NCBI RefSeq assembly: GCF_001280085.1
Contig: NZ_LGED01000219.1
Location: 1 to 64,000 of the forward strand
Source of the DNA: Saccharothrix sp. NRRL B-16348
Lineage (GTDB): Bacteria; Actinomycetota; Actinomycetes; Mycobacteriales; Pseudonocardiaceae
DNA: 64,000 bases
Direction: 5' to 3'
In this document: one piece after another, positions 18,239 through 26,958 of the stretch
Layout: every line of letters starts with the position of its first letter
Position numbering within the stretch: position 1 is the stretch's first letter
Notes under the pieces: model-generated
Databases searched by the model: none
Told to the model about the DNA's origin: nothing
What the model saw: only the letters and a program-made list of their open reading frames with translations
Translations under genes and position numbers: made by a program

Positions 18239-18871
18239 GTGAGGTTCCTGCGCCGCAACGCCGACGAAACCGCCGAGACCACCACCGAGGACGCTCCCGC
18301 GGAGGTGAACCCGGCCGATCCGTCGCGCACGCCAGGCAAGGGGCGGCCCACGCCGAAGCGACGTGAAGCGGAGGGCAAGCGACGCGGTCCCGTGCCGCCG
18401 CCGCCCCGGACGCAGCGCGAGGCGTTGAAGCGGGCACGCGGGAACAAGGTGTCCAAGGAAGACCGCCGCGCACAGGCGGCCGAGCGCCGGCAGCGGATGA
18501 TGGCGGGCGACGACAAGTACCTCCTGCCCCGCGACCGCGGCCCGGTGAAGGCCTACATCCGCGACGTGGTCGACTCGCGGCGCAACCTCATGGGTCTGTT
18601 CATGCCGCTGGCGATCCTGGTGTTCGTCGCGCTGCTCGTGCCGATGCCCGCGATCCAGCAGTACGCGACGCTGCTGACCACGTTCATGCTGCTGGCGATG
18701 ATCGTCGAGGGCTTCGTGCTCGGCCGGATGGTGAACCGGCGGGTGCGGCTGAAGTTCCCCACCGACACCACCCGCGGCCTGTCCATCGGCTGGTACTCGT
18801 TCATCCGGGCCAGCCAACTGCGCCGCCTGCGCGTGCCCAAGCCGAGGGTCAAGCCCGGCGACAAGGTCTGA
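18239..18871 (+). CDS. DUF3043 family membrane protein
   Basis: A 210-residue actinobacterial DUF3043 protein. The N-terminal half is charged and proline/lysine-rich (GKGRPTPKRREAEGKRRG), then YIRDVVDSRRNL leads into two membrane helices (about 118-160), followed by a basic tail. GTG 18239 (or the adjacent GTG 18236) lacks a ribosome-binding site. A -10-like TACTCT at 18228-18233 suggests a leaderless transcript divergent from the glycerate kinase. The function is unknown; the family is widespread in Actinobacteria. Confidence 0.85.
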   Translation: MRFLRRNADETAETTTEDAPAEVNPADPSRTPGKGRPTPKRREAEGKRRGPVPPPPRTQREALKRARGNKVSKEDRRAQAAERRQRMMAGDDKYLLPRDRGPVKAYIRDVVDSRRNLMGLFMPLAILVFVALLVPMPAIQQYATLLTTFMLLAMIVEGFVLGRMVNRRVRLKFPTDTTRGLSIGWYSFIRASQLRRLRVPKPRVKPGDKV

Positions 18872-18872
18872 C

Positions 18873-18899
18873 CGCTCGACCGGCGGGGTCGGTCGAGCG
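18873..18899. terminator. Bidirectional hairpin
   Basis: CGCTCGACC (18873-18881) and GGTCGAGCG (18891-18899) form a perfect 9-bp stem between the convergent DUF3043 and protease genes. Confidence 0.7.
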
Positions 18900-18906
18900 C
18901 GGTCCG

Positions 18907-20108
18907 TCAGAAGCCGGCGACGTTGAGCAGCCGGTCCGGCACGCCGTCCGGGTCGGTGCCGGTGTTCCAGTCGAGCGTGCCCGAGGCCCGCAGTGCGGCT
19001 TTCACGTCCGCGGGTGTCGCCGCGGGGTGCGTGACCTTGTACAGCGCGGCGCCGCCGGCCACGTGCGGGGTGGCCATGGAAGTGCCGGAGATGGTGCTGT
19101 ACCGGCCGTTCTTCCAGGTCGACAGGATGCAGACGCCGGGCGCGATGAGGTCGATGTCGGCGCCGAAGTTGGAGAACCGGGCGAACGTGTCGTCCGTGTA
19201 GGACGGAACGCAGGTCGGCGTCCCACCGCCGCCCGGACGGCCGTTGAAGTCGGTCAGCGCGCTGACCGTGATGACTTCCTCGTAGTTGGCCGGGACGTGC
19301 CCGGTCGCGTCGGCGGAGCTGTTGCCCGCGGCCACGGCGTAGGTGACGCCCGCGGCGACGGAGCGGCAGATCGCCTCGTGCTCGGCGTCGACGTTGGTGC
19401 CGCAGGCGCTCTCGACACCGGTGCCGCCGAGGCTCATGTTGGCGACCTCGATCTGGTCGGCGTGCGCGGTGACGTGGTCGATGCCGCAGATGACGTCGGC
19501 GGTGCTGCCGCTGCCGCTGTTGTTGAGCACCTTCACCGGCCAGATGCGGGCGCCCGGCGCGACACGACGACACCGGCGTCGTCGTCCAGCGCGCCGATCG
19601 TGCCCGCCACGTGGCTGCCGTGGCCGTGACCGTCGTTCGCGGTGCGACCGAAGGAGCAGTTCCGCGCGCCGGCCAGGTGCACGTTGAGGTCGGGGTGGTC
19701 TAGGTCGACACCGGTGTCCAGGACGGCGACGTCCACGTCCACCCTGGTGTCGACGCCGTCGATGGCGGCCGTGGGGCTGAGCTCGGCGTCGACCCGGTCG
19801 ATGCCGGTCGGCATCGTCTGCGCGGCGATCGACACCACGCCGTCCGGCTGGACGAGCACCACCCGGGGATCCCGTGCGAGCCGCTCGGCGTCGGCGGTGG
19901 ACATGTGCGTGGAGTAACCGCGAACGGCGCTCCGGTAGAGGTGCCCCACCGCATCGCCGTGCTGCGCCGCCATCGTCGACACGTCGACTCCATCGGCCAG
20001 CAGCACGATGTAACCGCTGGTAGGAGCCTCGGCGTTGGCCGATGCGGAGGGCAGGACGGCAGCGAGCAGGACAGCTGCGAAGGGGACTTTGCCCATGAGT
20101 CTGCGCAT
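18907..20108 (-). pseudogene. Secreted S8 (subtilisin-like) protease, broken by a 1-base deletion
   Basis: Two overlapping frames together spell a complete secreted protease. The first (from ATG 20108, behind a strong GGAGGAG site) has a signal peptide of about 26 residues, an I9 propeptide, the catalytic Asp in VAVLDTGVD and His in GHGSHVAG. The second frame supplies the oxyanion region and catalytic Ser in SGTSMATPHVAGG (codon near 19080). The frames join if one C is restored between 19565 and 19566, giving GVVGVAPGARIWPVKVLNN instead of an early stop at 19533. It is either a real inactivating mutation or a sequencing error. No remnant of internal initiation is convincing. Confidence 0.85.
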
Positions 20109-20257
20109 GACTCTCCTCCAGGATGTGACCAGGAACACCGATCCTCCCTCACCCGATCAGGCGTATGCGATAGGCCGAAAGGCCTAAACACGGTGACAGT
20201 GCGGATGTGGGCGGAGTTCATTAGCTACCCGAACGACCCGGTACTAGGCTTGGCCGC

Positions 20258-21244
20258 ATGGAGTTCCGACGCCTCGGCCGCAGTGGCCTGAACATCAGCG
20301 AGATCTCGTACGGCAACTGGCTCACCCACGGATCGCAGGTCGAGGAGGACCAGGCGACGGCGTGCGTCCACGCCGCGCTGGACGCGGGGATCTCGACCTT
20401 CGACACCGCCGACGTCTACGCCAACACCAAGGCGGAGTCGGTGCTCGGCCGGGCGCTGGCCGGTCAGCGCCGCGAGTCGCTGGAGATCTTCACGAAGGTC
20501 TTCTGGCCGACCGGCCCCGGCGGCCCGAACGACAAGGGCCTCGGCCGCAAGCACATCATGGAGTCGATCAACGGCTCGCTCGAGCGGCTGCAGACGGACT
20601 ACGTCGACCTCTACCAGGCGCACCGGTACGACAAGTCGGTGCCGCTGGAGGAGACGATGCTCGCCTTCGCCGACGTCGTCCGCTCCGGCAAGGCCCTCTA
20701 CATCGGCGTGTCCGAGTGGAACGCCGACCAGATCGCCCGCGGCGCGGCGCTCGCGCGTGAGCTGAACGTGCCGTTCATCTCCAACCAGCCCCAGTACTCG
20801 ATGCTGTGGCGCGTCATCGAGTCGCAGGTCGTGCCGACCTCCGAGCGCGAGGGCATCAGCCAGATCGTGTGGTCGCCCATCGCCCAGGGCGTGCTGACCG
20901 GCAAGTACCTGCCCGGGCAGCCGGTGCCCCAGGGCTCGCGGGCGACCGACGAGACCGGGTCGAAGTTCATCCAGCGCTTCTTGCGCGACGAGGTGCTGAC
21001 CAAGGTCCAGCAGCTCAAGCCGCTCGCCGACGAGGCAGGCCTGTCGCTTGCCCAGCTCGCGGTGGCGTGGACCCTGCAGAACCCGAACGTGGCCAGTGCG
21101 ATCATCGGCGCGTCCCGCCCGGAGCAGGTGCACGAGAACGTGAAGGCCGCCGGCGTGAAGCTGGACGAGGACCTGCTGAAGAAGATCGACGACGTGCTCG
21201 AGGGCGTCGTCGAGTCCGACCCGCGGTTCACCGTCACCCCCTGA
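20258..21244 (+). CDS. Aldo/keto reductase (potassium-channel beta-subunit-like group)
   Basis: This 328-residue TIM-barrel oxidoreductase has the catalytic tetrad in FDTADVYAN (Asp, Tyr), FTKVFWP (Lys) and YQAHRYD (His). The C-terminal NADPH loop IIGASRPEQV is also present. The start MEFRRLGRSGLNIS is canonical. Such enzymes reduce aldehydes or ketones with NADPH; the substrate is not deducible. It is divergent from the broken protease and followed by a terminator. Confidence 0.92.
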   Translation: MEFRRLGRSGLNISEISYGNWLTHGSQVEEDQATACVHAALDAGISTFDTADVYANTKAESVLGRALAGQRRESLEIFTKVFWPTGPGGPNDKGLGRKHIMESINGSLERLQTDYVDLYQAHRYDKSVPLEETMLAFADVVRSGKALYIGVSEWNADQIARGAALARELNVPFISNQPQYSMLWRVIESQVVPTSEREGISQIVWSPIAQGVLTGKYLPGQPVPQGSRATDETGSKFIQRFLRDEVLTKVQQLKPLADEAGLSLAQLAVAWTLQNPNVASAIIGASRPEQVHENVKAAGVKLDEDLLKKIDDVLEGVVESDPRFTVTP

Positions 21245-21261
21245 CGCGCGTAACACCCCGG

Positions 21262-21291
21262 AAGCCCCGCTCGGACGATCCGGCGGGGCTT
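21262..21291 (+). terminator. Hairpin after aldo/keto reductase
   Basis: AAGCCCCGC (21262-21270) and GCGGGGCTT (21283-21291) form a perfect 9-bp stem with a 12-base loop, 17 bases past the stop codon. Confidence 0.8.
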
Positions 21292-21350
21292 TCGCGTGGG
21301 ACGGACGACCGCTCACCGCCGGTTCACCGTCCTGACCGTTCACTGAGGTC

Positions 21351-22811
21351 GTGGACGAACCGACCGACCGGCTTCCCGGTGAGGTTCTCGTGGCCCGGCT
21401 GGTCCAGCTCGAGCCGACGGGAGGACGAACCCGGTCGGCGGCTCGTACCGATGCCTACAAAGAGCTCTTCGAGCACGCACACGACAAGGCGCTGCTTTCC
21501 GACCCGGCCGGGAACCGGTGGTTGGCCGCGATGACGGCGCACCCGGTCAGGGCGGTACGCACCATCGCGATCAGCGCCCTCGCCGGGGTCCCGGATCCCG
21601 CCCATCAGACGATCATGGTGCGGGCGCTGTCGGACCCCGACCCGGCCGTGGTCGGGTCGGCCGTGCGCGGCCTGACGGCCCGGACCGTGGCGGAGGTCTT
21701 CGACCACTTGGTCGCGCTGGTGAACCGACCTGGCCCGACCTGGGCCTGGCCGCGTCGACACGCCGGGTGGCGAATCGCCGAGTCCTCGCACCCGCGGCGG
21801 CTGGGCATCTTGGCCGACGCGTTGGCGCACGCGGACAACGGCGGTGCGCACGACATCGCGCACGCGCTCGCTCGTGCAGGCGACCCTCGCTTCGCCCCAG
21901 CGCTGATCGAGCACCTGCGTTCCCGCGCGCCAGGCGGTTGCGCGGTCGCGTTCGCGCTCGGTCACCTGCGCGTCGCCGACGCGACCGGCGCGCTCGTCGA
22001 CGCGCTGCACACGGCCGATGTCACGCAAACCGTGAGCGTGCTGGAGGCGCTGGCCAAGATCGGGGCGGACGAGGCGGCACCGGCCGTCCACTCGATGCTC
22101 GACCACCGGCAGGCGTTCGTTCGCGAGGCCGCCCTGCTGACCTTGGCGCGACTCGGCGGTCCGCTGGTCGTCCCCGCGGCTCTCGCCGCCACCGACGACG
22201 GCGACCCGGCCGTTCGCGAACGCGCCATCCGCGTGCTGGCCGAGCACGGTGATCACCGCGCCCTCGGTCGCTTGGCGGCGGCGTGCGACGGCCGACACGT
22301 GCGCGTCGCGCTCAAGGGACTCGTGCGCCTGGCCGAGCCTTCGGTCGCACCGACCCTGTCGGAGGTCCTGGTGACCACCACCGACCGGAGGACCCGCAAG
22401 CTCGCCGGACAAGCCCTCGCCCGGATCGGCGCACCGCCCCACCTGCCCACCTGGCACCGGAACCGGGTCGTCCGCCGCGCCGCTGTCTGGGTTGTCGGAC
22501 AACGCGCGGACGCAAAGGACGCTCATGTTCTGCTCAGGGCCTTGCAGGACGAGGACGAACTGGTCCGTGCCCGCGCCGCGTTCGCCCTGGGCCGGATCCC
22601 GATCGCCGAAGCGCTCGCCCCGCTGACGGAAGCCCTGGACGACGCTCGTCCCCGGGTACGCGCGAGTGCCGCCACCGCCCTCGGTCGGATCTCACCGGCC
22701 GACCTGCGCAACCGCCTGGCAACCGCCCTGCTCGACCCGCACCCGGCCGTCCGCTCCGCCGCCACCGCCGCCCTGCGACCGGGCGCCCCGCCCAGCGGCC
22801 AACCGACCTGA
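21351..22811 (+). CDS. HEAT-repeat protein
   Basis: The 486-residue protein is an all-helical array of degenerate HEAT/PBS-lyase-like repeats of about 30 residues, such as VREAALLTLARLG, VRRAAVWVVGQR, VRARAAFALGRI and VRASAATALGRI. The repeats are most regular toward the C-terminus. It has no enzymatic domain, signal or membrane helix. HEAT arrays are protein-binding scaffolds. GTG 21351 starts it. Arg and Ala content is high. No partner gene is adjacent, so its client is unknown. Confidence 0.8.
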   Translation: MDEPTDRLPGEVLVARLVQLEPTGGRTRSAARTDAYKELFEHAHDKALLSDPAGNRWLAAMTAHPVRAVRTIAISALAGVPDPAHQTIMVRALSDPDPAVVGSAVRGLTARTVAEVFDHLVALVNRPGPTWAWPRRHAGWRIAESSHPRRLGILADALAHADNGGAHDIAHALARAGDPRFAPALIEHLRSRAPGGCAVAFALGHLRVADATGALVDALHTADVTQTVSVLEALAKIGADEAAPAVHSMLDHRQAFVREAALLTLARLGGPLVVPAALAATDDGDPAVRERAIRVLAEHGDHRALGRLAAACDGRHVRVALKGLVRLAEPSVAPTLSEVLVTTTDRRTRKLAGQALARIGAPPHLPTWHRNRVVRRAAVWVVGQRADAKDAHVLLRALQDEDELVRARAAFALGRIPIAEALAPLTEALDDARPRVRASAATALGRISPADLRNRLATALLDPHPAVRSAATAALRPGAPPSGQPT

Positions 22812-22868
22812 CCGAACCCGCCGACGCCGACCTCGACCGCCGGGACGTCCTACTCGATTCGGACGACG

Positions 22869-22900
22869 AACGGGGCACCCTCGTACGTGGGTGCCCCGTT
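22869..22900. terminator. Perfect 12-bp bidirectional hairpin
   Basis: AACGGGGCACCC (22869-22880), loop of 8, GGGTGCCCCGTT (22889-22900), between the convergent HEAT-repeat and DUF4082 genes. Confidence 0.85.
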
Positions 22901-22940
22901 CCCGATCGACCCCGCCGACCGCAGCGGCCCGGTCGGCAGG

Positions 22941-23780
22941 TCAGAGTTCGAAGACCGGGTAGATGGAGTAGTTGCTCGCGTTCCACGACTCGGTCGGGAA
23001 CCCGCCACCCTGCCCGTAGTGGTAGACGCCCGCGTCGCGCGGGACGCTGAACGGTGGTCGGATCAACGTGCCGATGTGGAAGTCTTCGGTGGCGACGTAC
23101 CCGCCTTCCGGCGTGTAGTAGGAGACGACGTACTCCTCACCGGTGACCACCGGGACCGGCGTGGTGAAGGCGATGGGCAGGTGGGACGGCGTCACCGTCG
23201 GCTCCTCCTGCTGGTGCAGCAGCACTCCGCCAGGGCCCCACACCCGGACCGTGATCGGTCCCCGGTAGACGCCCCGCATCACGCGGACACCGGTGAGGCG
23301 GCCCGGCCGGTCCAGCCGCACCCGCGTGCCCAGCTCCACCGGCAGCCTGTCGATGTCCGCGACAGGGAACTCGTACAGACGTGGGTCGCAAGGGCAGTAG
23401 ACCGTCGCGAGCACGCCGGGGGTGCCGGCGTGCAGGACGAGCGACCTGCTCCCGTAGCCCCACTCGCCGTCGTGCTGGGCGCGCACGCTGACCGTGATGT
23501 CACCGGGCGTCGTCGGCGTGATGACGTATCGCCACGGCCAGTTGCCGTCGGCGGGCAGCCAGGGGCCCTTGTCGATCGAGACCTCGGTGCCCGCGGCGCT
23601 GGTGCCTTCGCCGACCCCGGAGATCCCGGTGATCAGCACCGGCTCGCCCACCGCCACGTGCGCACCGTCGTTGGGCGAGGTGAAGCCGGTCCACGCGCCA
23701 CCCGCGGACGCTACCGGCGTGCAGAAGAACATCGAGACCAGTGCGGCGGCAACCGCCACCGGTCCGCGTAATCGGACCAT
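22941..23780 (-). CDS. Secreted DUF4082-domain protein
   Basis: A 279-residue protein with a clear Sec signal peptide ending around ASAGG (residue 26). It has an Ig/fibronectin-like beta domain (about 30-120) and a C-terminal DUF4082 domain (about 145-279) with VPVVTGEEYVVSYYTPEGGYV and GVYHYGQGGGFPT. DUF4082 is found in secreted actinobacterial proteins linked to carbohydrate recognition or surface adhesion. No catalytic motif is visible. Confidence 0.8.
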   Translation of the reverse strand: MVRLRGPVAVAAALVSMFFCTPVASAGGAWTGFTSPNDGAHVAVGEPVLITGISGVGEGTSAAGTEVSIDKGPWLPADGNWPWRYVITPTTPGDITVSVRAQHDGEWGYGSRSLVLHAGTPGVLATVYCPCDPRLYEFPVADIDRLPVELGTRVRLDRPGRLTGVRVMRGVYRGPITVRVWGPGGVLLHQQEEPTVTPSHLPIAFTTPVPVVTGEEYVVSYYTPEGGYVATEDFHIGTLIRPPFSVPRDAGVYHYGQGGGFPTESWNASNYSIYPVFEL

Positions 23781-23942
23781 CAGCCCTCCCAGGGCATGTG
23801 ACCGGGAGCAGTCACCCTGCTCCCGCCTGGTGATCGTCCGGCACGGCCCCGGCGCTACGCGGGAACGCCGATCTCGTGGACGCGGCCCGGCACCTCGGCG
23901 AGCGGACGTCGCCGGCCGGGTAGCGGCAGTCCCGTCGCCTGC

Positions 23943-24143
23943 CTACTCGGCCGGGGCGAGGGACATCGGGCCGTAGACCTCGGATTCGCTGCGCAGCAAC
24001 GTCACCTGGGCGACGCCCGCCTCCCGCAGCTCGACCCACGCGGAGCTGAACCAGTCCTCCGCGGCAGTCTGGTCGGGGAACGCGAGACGCGGCCCGTCGA
24101 CCTCGTGCCCCTGCTCGTCCTGGTACCGCCACCGGTACTCCAT
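23943..24143 (-). CDS. Small conserved hypothetical protein
   Basis: A 66-residue soluble protein starting MEYRWRYQDEQGHEVDGP, with a predicted beta hairpin, the helix DQTAAEDWFSSAWVELREAG and a C-terminal strand. ATG 24143 follows GAGGAGGTCC. It is divergent from cobU. Small proteins of this shape are common in Pseudonocardiales and Streptomyces, but no function is known to me. Confidence 0.65.
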   Translation of the reverse strand: MEYRWRYQDEQGHEVDGPRLAFPDQTAAEDWFSSAWVELREAGVAQVTLLRSESEVYGPMSLAPAE

Positions 24144-24221
24144 GACGGACCTCCTCGCGCTGTGCCGTACGGGTAACGTTCCCGGTCAGGCTATGTCCTT
24201 CTGGAACGGTTGGAGTGCGGT

Positions 24222-24779
24222 GTGACGCGTCGGACACTGGTCTTGGGCGGCGCGCGTTCGGGTAAGTCCGCGCACGCCGAGGGTCTGCTCGCCGAGGACG
24301 TGGTGACCTACGTGGCCACCGCCCGCCGCTACCCCGACGACGCCGACTGGGAGCTGCGGATCGCCCAGCACGTGGCCCGCCGTCCCCCCACGTGGACCAC
24401 GGTGGAGGCGCCCGCCCCGAGCGACCTGATCGCGCTGCTCACCGCCACCAGCGAGGCCGACCCGCCGATCCTGGTGGACGACGTCGCCACCTGGCTCAAC
24501 GGCGTGCTGGACGACGCGGGCGCCTGGGAGGGCCACGGCATGGGCCAGGTCGACCAGGAGTGCGCGGCGCTGGTCCACGCGGTCGCCACCACACGCGCCC
24601 GGTTGGTCCTGGTCTCGGCGGAGGTCGGCCTAGGCGTCGTGCCCAGCACCCACTCTGGCAGGCTCTTCCGCGATCACCTCGGTTCGCTCAACGCGCGGCT
24701 GGCCGAGGTGTGCGACGAGGTGCTGCTGGTCGTCGCCGGAATCCCACTGCGACTGCGCGAACCCGGAGGTAGTCGGTGA
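24222..24779 (+). CDS. cobU: Adenosylcobinamide kinase / adenosylcobinamide-phosphate guanylyltransferase
   Basis: The 185-residue bifunctional enzyme phosphorylates adenosylcobinamide and then adds GMP to give AdoCbi-GDP. The P-loop GGARSGKS (9-16) is at the N-terminus and the guanylation histidine region lies near [10 protein letters not shown] (about 46-55). GTG 24222 is preferred because GGAG (24212-24215) sits just upstream; TTG 24210 is the alternative. It is the first gene of cobU-cobT-cobS, with a GTGA overlap to cobT. Confidence 0.93.
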   Translation: MTRRTLVLGGARSGKSAHAEGLLAEDVVTYVATARRYPDDADWELRIAQHVARRPPTWTTVEAPAPSDLIALLTATSEADPPILVDDVATWLNGVLDDAGAWEGHGMGQVDQECAALVHAVATTRARLVLVSAEVGLGVVPSTHSGRLFRDHLGSLNARLAEVCDEVLLVVAGIPLRLREPGGSR

Positions 24780-25813
24780 CCATCGAGTTCCCGTCCGTCG
24801 AGCCGCCCAGCGAGGACGTGCGCGCCCAGGCCCTGGCCAGGCACGCCGTGCTCACCAAGCCCGTCGGCTCGCTGGGCAGGCTGGAGCAGCTCGGCGCCTG
24901 GGTGGCGGCCTGCCAGGGCGAATGCCCGCCCAGGCCGTTCACCCGGCCCCGAGTGGTCGTGTTCGCGGGCGACCACGGCGTCGCCCAGCACGGCGTCTCG
25001 GCCTACCCGCCCGAGGTCACGGGCCAGATGGTGGCGAACTTCCTGGCCGGCGGCGCGGCGGTGAACGTGCTGGCCAACGTGGCGGGCGCGACCGTCCGCG
25101 TGGTCGACCTGGCCGTCGACTCCGAGACCTCCGTCGGCGACCTCAAGGTCCGCCGCGGCTCGGGCTCCATCGACCGCGAGGACGCCCTGACCCCCGACGA
25201 GGCCGAGCGCGCGATCGAGACGGGCCGCAAGCTCGCGGACGACGAGGTCGACGGCGGCGCGGACCTGCTCATCGCGGGCGACATGGGCATCGGCAACACC
25301 ACCCCCGCGGCGGTCCTCATCGCCGCCCTCACCGGCTCCGAACCCGTGGCCGTGGTCGGCCGGGGAACGGGCATCGACGACCACGGCTGGATGCGCAAGA
25401 CGGCCGCGATCCGGGACGCCCTGCGCCGCGCCCGCCCGGTGATCAACGACCCGGTGGCGCTGCTGGCCACCTCCTCGGGCGCGGACATCGCCGCCATGGT
25501 CGGCTTCCTGGCCCAGGCCGCCGTCCGCAAGACCCCCGTCATCCTCGACGGCGTGGTGGTCGGGGCGGCCGCCATCGTCGCCGAGGAACTGGCGCCCGGC
25601 GCCCGTGACTGGTGGGTCGCCGGCCACCGTTCGGTCGAGCCCGCGCATGCCTTGGCGCTCGGCCACCTGAGCCTGGAGCCGTTGCTGGAGTTCGACATGC
25701 GGCTGGGCGAGGGCTCCGGCGCGGTGGCGGCCCTCCCGCTGGTCGTGATGGCGACCCGCGTCCTGGCCGAGATGGCGACGTTCGACAGCGCGGGCGTCTC
25801 CGGACCCGCCTGA
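24776..25813 (+). CDS. cobT: Nicotinate-nucleotide--dimethylbenzimidazole phosphoribosyltransferase
   Basis: A 345-residue enzyme that makes alpha-ribazole phosphate, the lower nucleotide loop of cobalamin. It has [10 protein letters not shown] (substrate loop), [16 protein letters not shown] and [12 protein letters not shown], all typical of CobT. GTG 24776 overlaps the cobU stop by 4 bases, and its stop overlaps the cobS ATG by one base (TGATG), so the three genes are translationally coupled. Confidence 0.95.
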   Translation: MTIEFPSVEPPSEDVRAQALARHAVLTKPVGSLGRLEQLGAWVAACQGECPPRPFTRPRVVVFAGDHGVAQHGVSAYPPEVTGQMVANFLAGGAAVNVLANVAGATVRVVDLAVDSETSVGDLKVRRGSGSIDREDALTPDEAERAIETGRKLADDEVDGGADLLIAGDMGIGNTTPAAVLIAALTGSEPVAVVGRGTGIDDHGWMRKTAAIRDALRRARPVINDPVALLATSSGADIAAMVGFLAQAAVRKTPVILDGVVVGAAAIVAEELAPGARDWWVAGHRSVEPAHALALGHLSLEPLLEFDMRLGEGSGAVAALPLVVMATRVLAEMATFDSAGVSGPA

Positions 25814-26517
25814 TGCGCCTGGCGTTGTCGTGGCTGACCGTCCTGCCCGTCCGCGTCGGCTCGGACCAGGTCGACGCGCGGGCGGCACGACGGGCCATCG
25901 CCTTCGCCCCGTTCGTCGGCCTCCTGCTGGGCGCAGCGGCCACCGCCCTCCTCCTCCTGCCGCTGCCCGACCTCGTCGCCGGTTTCCTGGTCGTCGGGTT
26001 CCTGGCGCTCGCCACGCGCGGCATGCACCTGGACGGCCTGGCCGACACCGCCGACGGGTTGGGCTGCTACGGGCCGCCGGAGCGCGCGCTGGCGGTGATG
26101 AAGGACGGCGGCGCGGGACCGTTCGCGGTGGTGGCGCTGATCGTGGTGCTGGGCGCCGAGGCGGCCGCGTTCCCGCTCGTCGGCTGGGGCGCGGTGCTGC
26201 TGGCCCTGACCGCCGGGCGGGCCGCGTTCGTGCTGTGCTGCGTGCGCGGCGTGCCTGCCGCGCGGCCGGAAGGGCTGGGCGCCCTGGTGGCCGGCACCCA
26301 ACCGCGGTGGACGGCCGTCGCGTGGTGGGCGGCCCTGGCCGTGGCCGGGTTCTTCGTCCACCCGTGGCAGGGCCCGGCAGCCGTCGTCCTCGCCGCCGCC
26401 CTCGTCGTGCTGCTGATCCGGCACACCCGCAAGCGCTTCGGCGGCATCACCGGCGACGTCCTGGGCGCGGCCTGCGAGACCGCCACCCTGACCGTCCTGG
26501 TCATCAACTCACTCTGA
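25813..26517 (+). CDS. cobS: Adenosylcobinamide-GDP ribazoletransferase (cobalamin synthase)
   Basis: The 234-residue integral membrane enzyme joins AdoCbi-GDP to alpha-ribazole (phosphate), the last assembly step. It has the family motif HLDGLADTADGLG near 76-88 (acidic metal-binding aspartates), then ALAVMKDGGAGPFA, and several membrane helices. ATG 25813 overlaps the cobT stop; the in-frame upstream extension lies inside cobT. No cobalamin riboswitch is visible ahead of cobU. Confidence 0.94.
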   Translation: MRLALSWLTVLPVRVGSDQVDARAARRAIAFAPFVGLLLGAAATALLLLPLPDLVAGFLVVGFLALATRGMHLDGLADTADGLGCYGPPERALAVMKDGGAGPFAVVALIVVLGAEAAAFPLVGWGAVLLALTAGRAAFVLCCVRGVPAARPEGLGALVAGTQPRWTAVAWWAALAVAGFFVHPWQGPAAVVLAAALVVLLIRHTRKRFGGITGDVLGAACETATLTVLVINSL

Positions 26518-26545
26518 CCAACGACCCACCGCAGTTCCCGGCCGG

Positions 26546-26827
26546 TCACCTGCCTCGACGCCACAGCGTGTAGAGGCCCGCCACCACCGCATCCACGACG
26601 ATCAGGGCCTCCACACCCGCCAACAGGTACACACCTGCCGAGAGCACCGTCAGGGAGATCAACGCGATCAGGTCCACAACGCGGGCGCGTTCACGGTCGA
26701 CGCGCATGTGATCGGCCGACGTGCGATCCACCAGCGGCGGATTGCTTGGTGTGCGGGCCGAAGCGGGACGGAGTTGTCCGGCTCGGTGAGCGCCCGTCCG
26801 ACGGGGTTCTGGCGAAGTCGTAGCCAC
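26546..26827 (-). CDS. Small membrane protein, leaderless
   Basis: A 93-residue protein: a 40-residue charged, proline-rich N-terminus, then two hydrophobic segments (about 51-68 and 70-86) and a basic WRRGR end. GTG 26827 is supported by a -10 hexamer TAGGCT (plus-strand 26833-26838) that ends 5 bases before it, fitting a leaderless mRNA. ATG 26707 would give a 53-residue protein but has no ribosome-binding site. No homologous function is recognised. Confidence 0.55.
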   Translation of the reverse strand: MATTSPEPRRTGAHRAGQLRPASARTPSNPPLVDRTSADHMRVDRERARVVDLIALISLTVLSAGVYLLAGVEALIVVDAVVAGLYTLWRRGR

Positions 26828-26832
26828 ACTTC

Positions 26833-26838
26833 AGCCTA
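26833..26838 (-). promoter_or_regulatory. -10 element of a leaderless promoter
   Basis: TAGGCT on the minus strand, followed after 5 bases by the GTG at 26827. The spacing puts transcription initiation at the start codon. Confidence 0.5.
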
Positions 26839-26958
26839 GCACTGTGCATGGCCCGATCCACTTGAATGATGTCAAACGAACGTGGAACCCTCACGCGTAG
26901 GCCTGCGTTCACTCTCCTCTTCCGTTCACGATCGTTCAACATGCAGTACTCTGAACCC

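Noticed and set aside
24144..24221. Cobalamin riboswitch upstream of cobU.
   Set aside because: Only 78 bases separate the divergent genes, and no B12-box-like sequence is visible.
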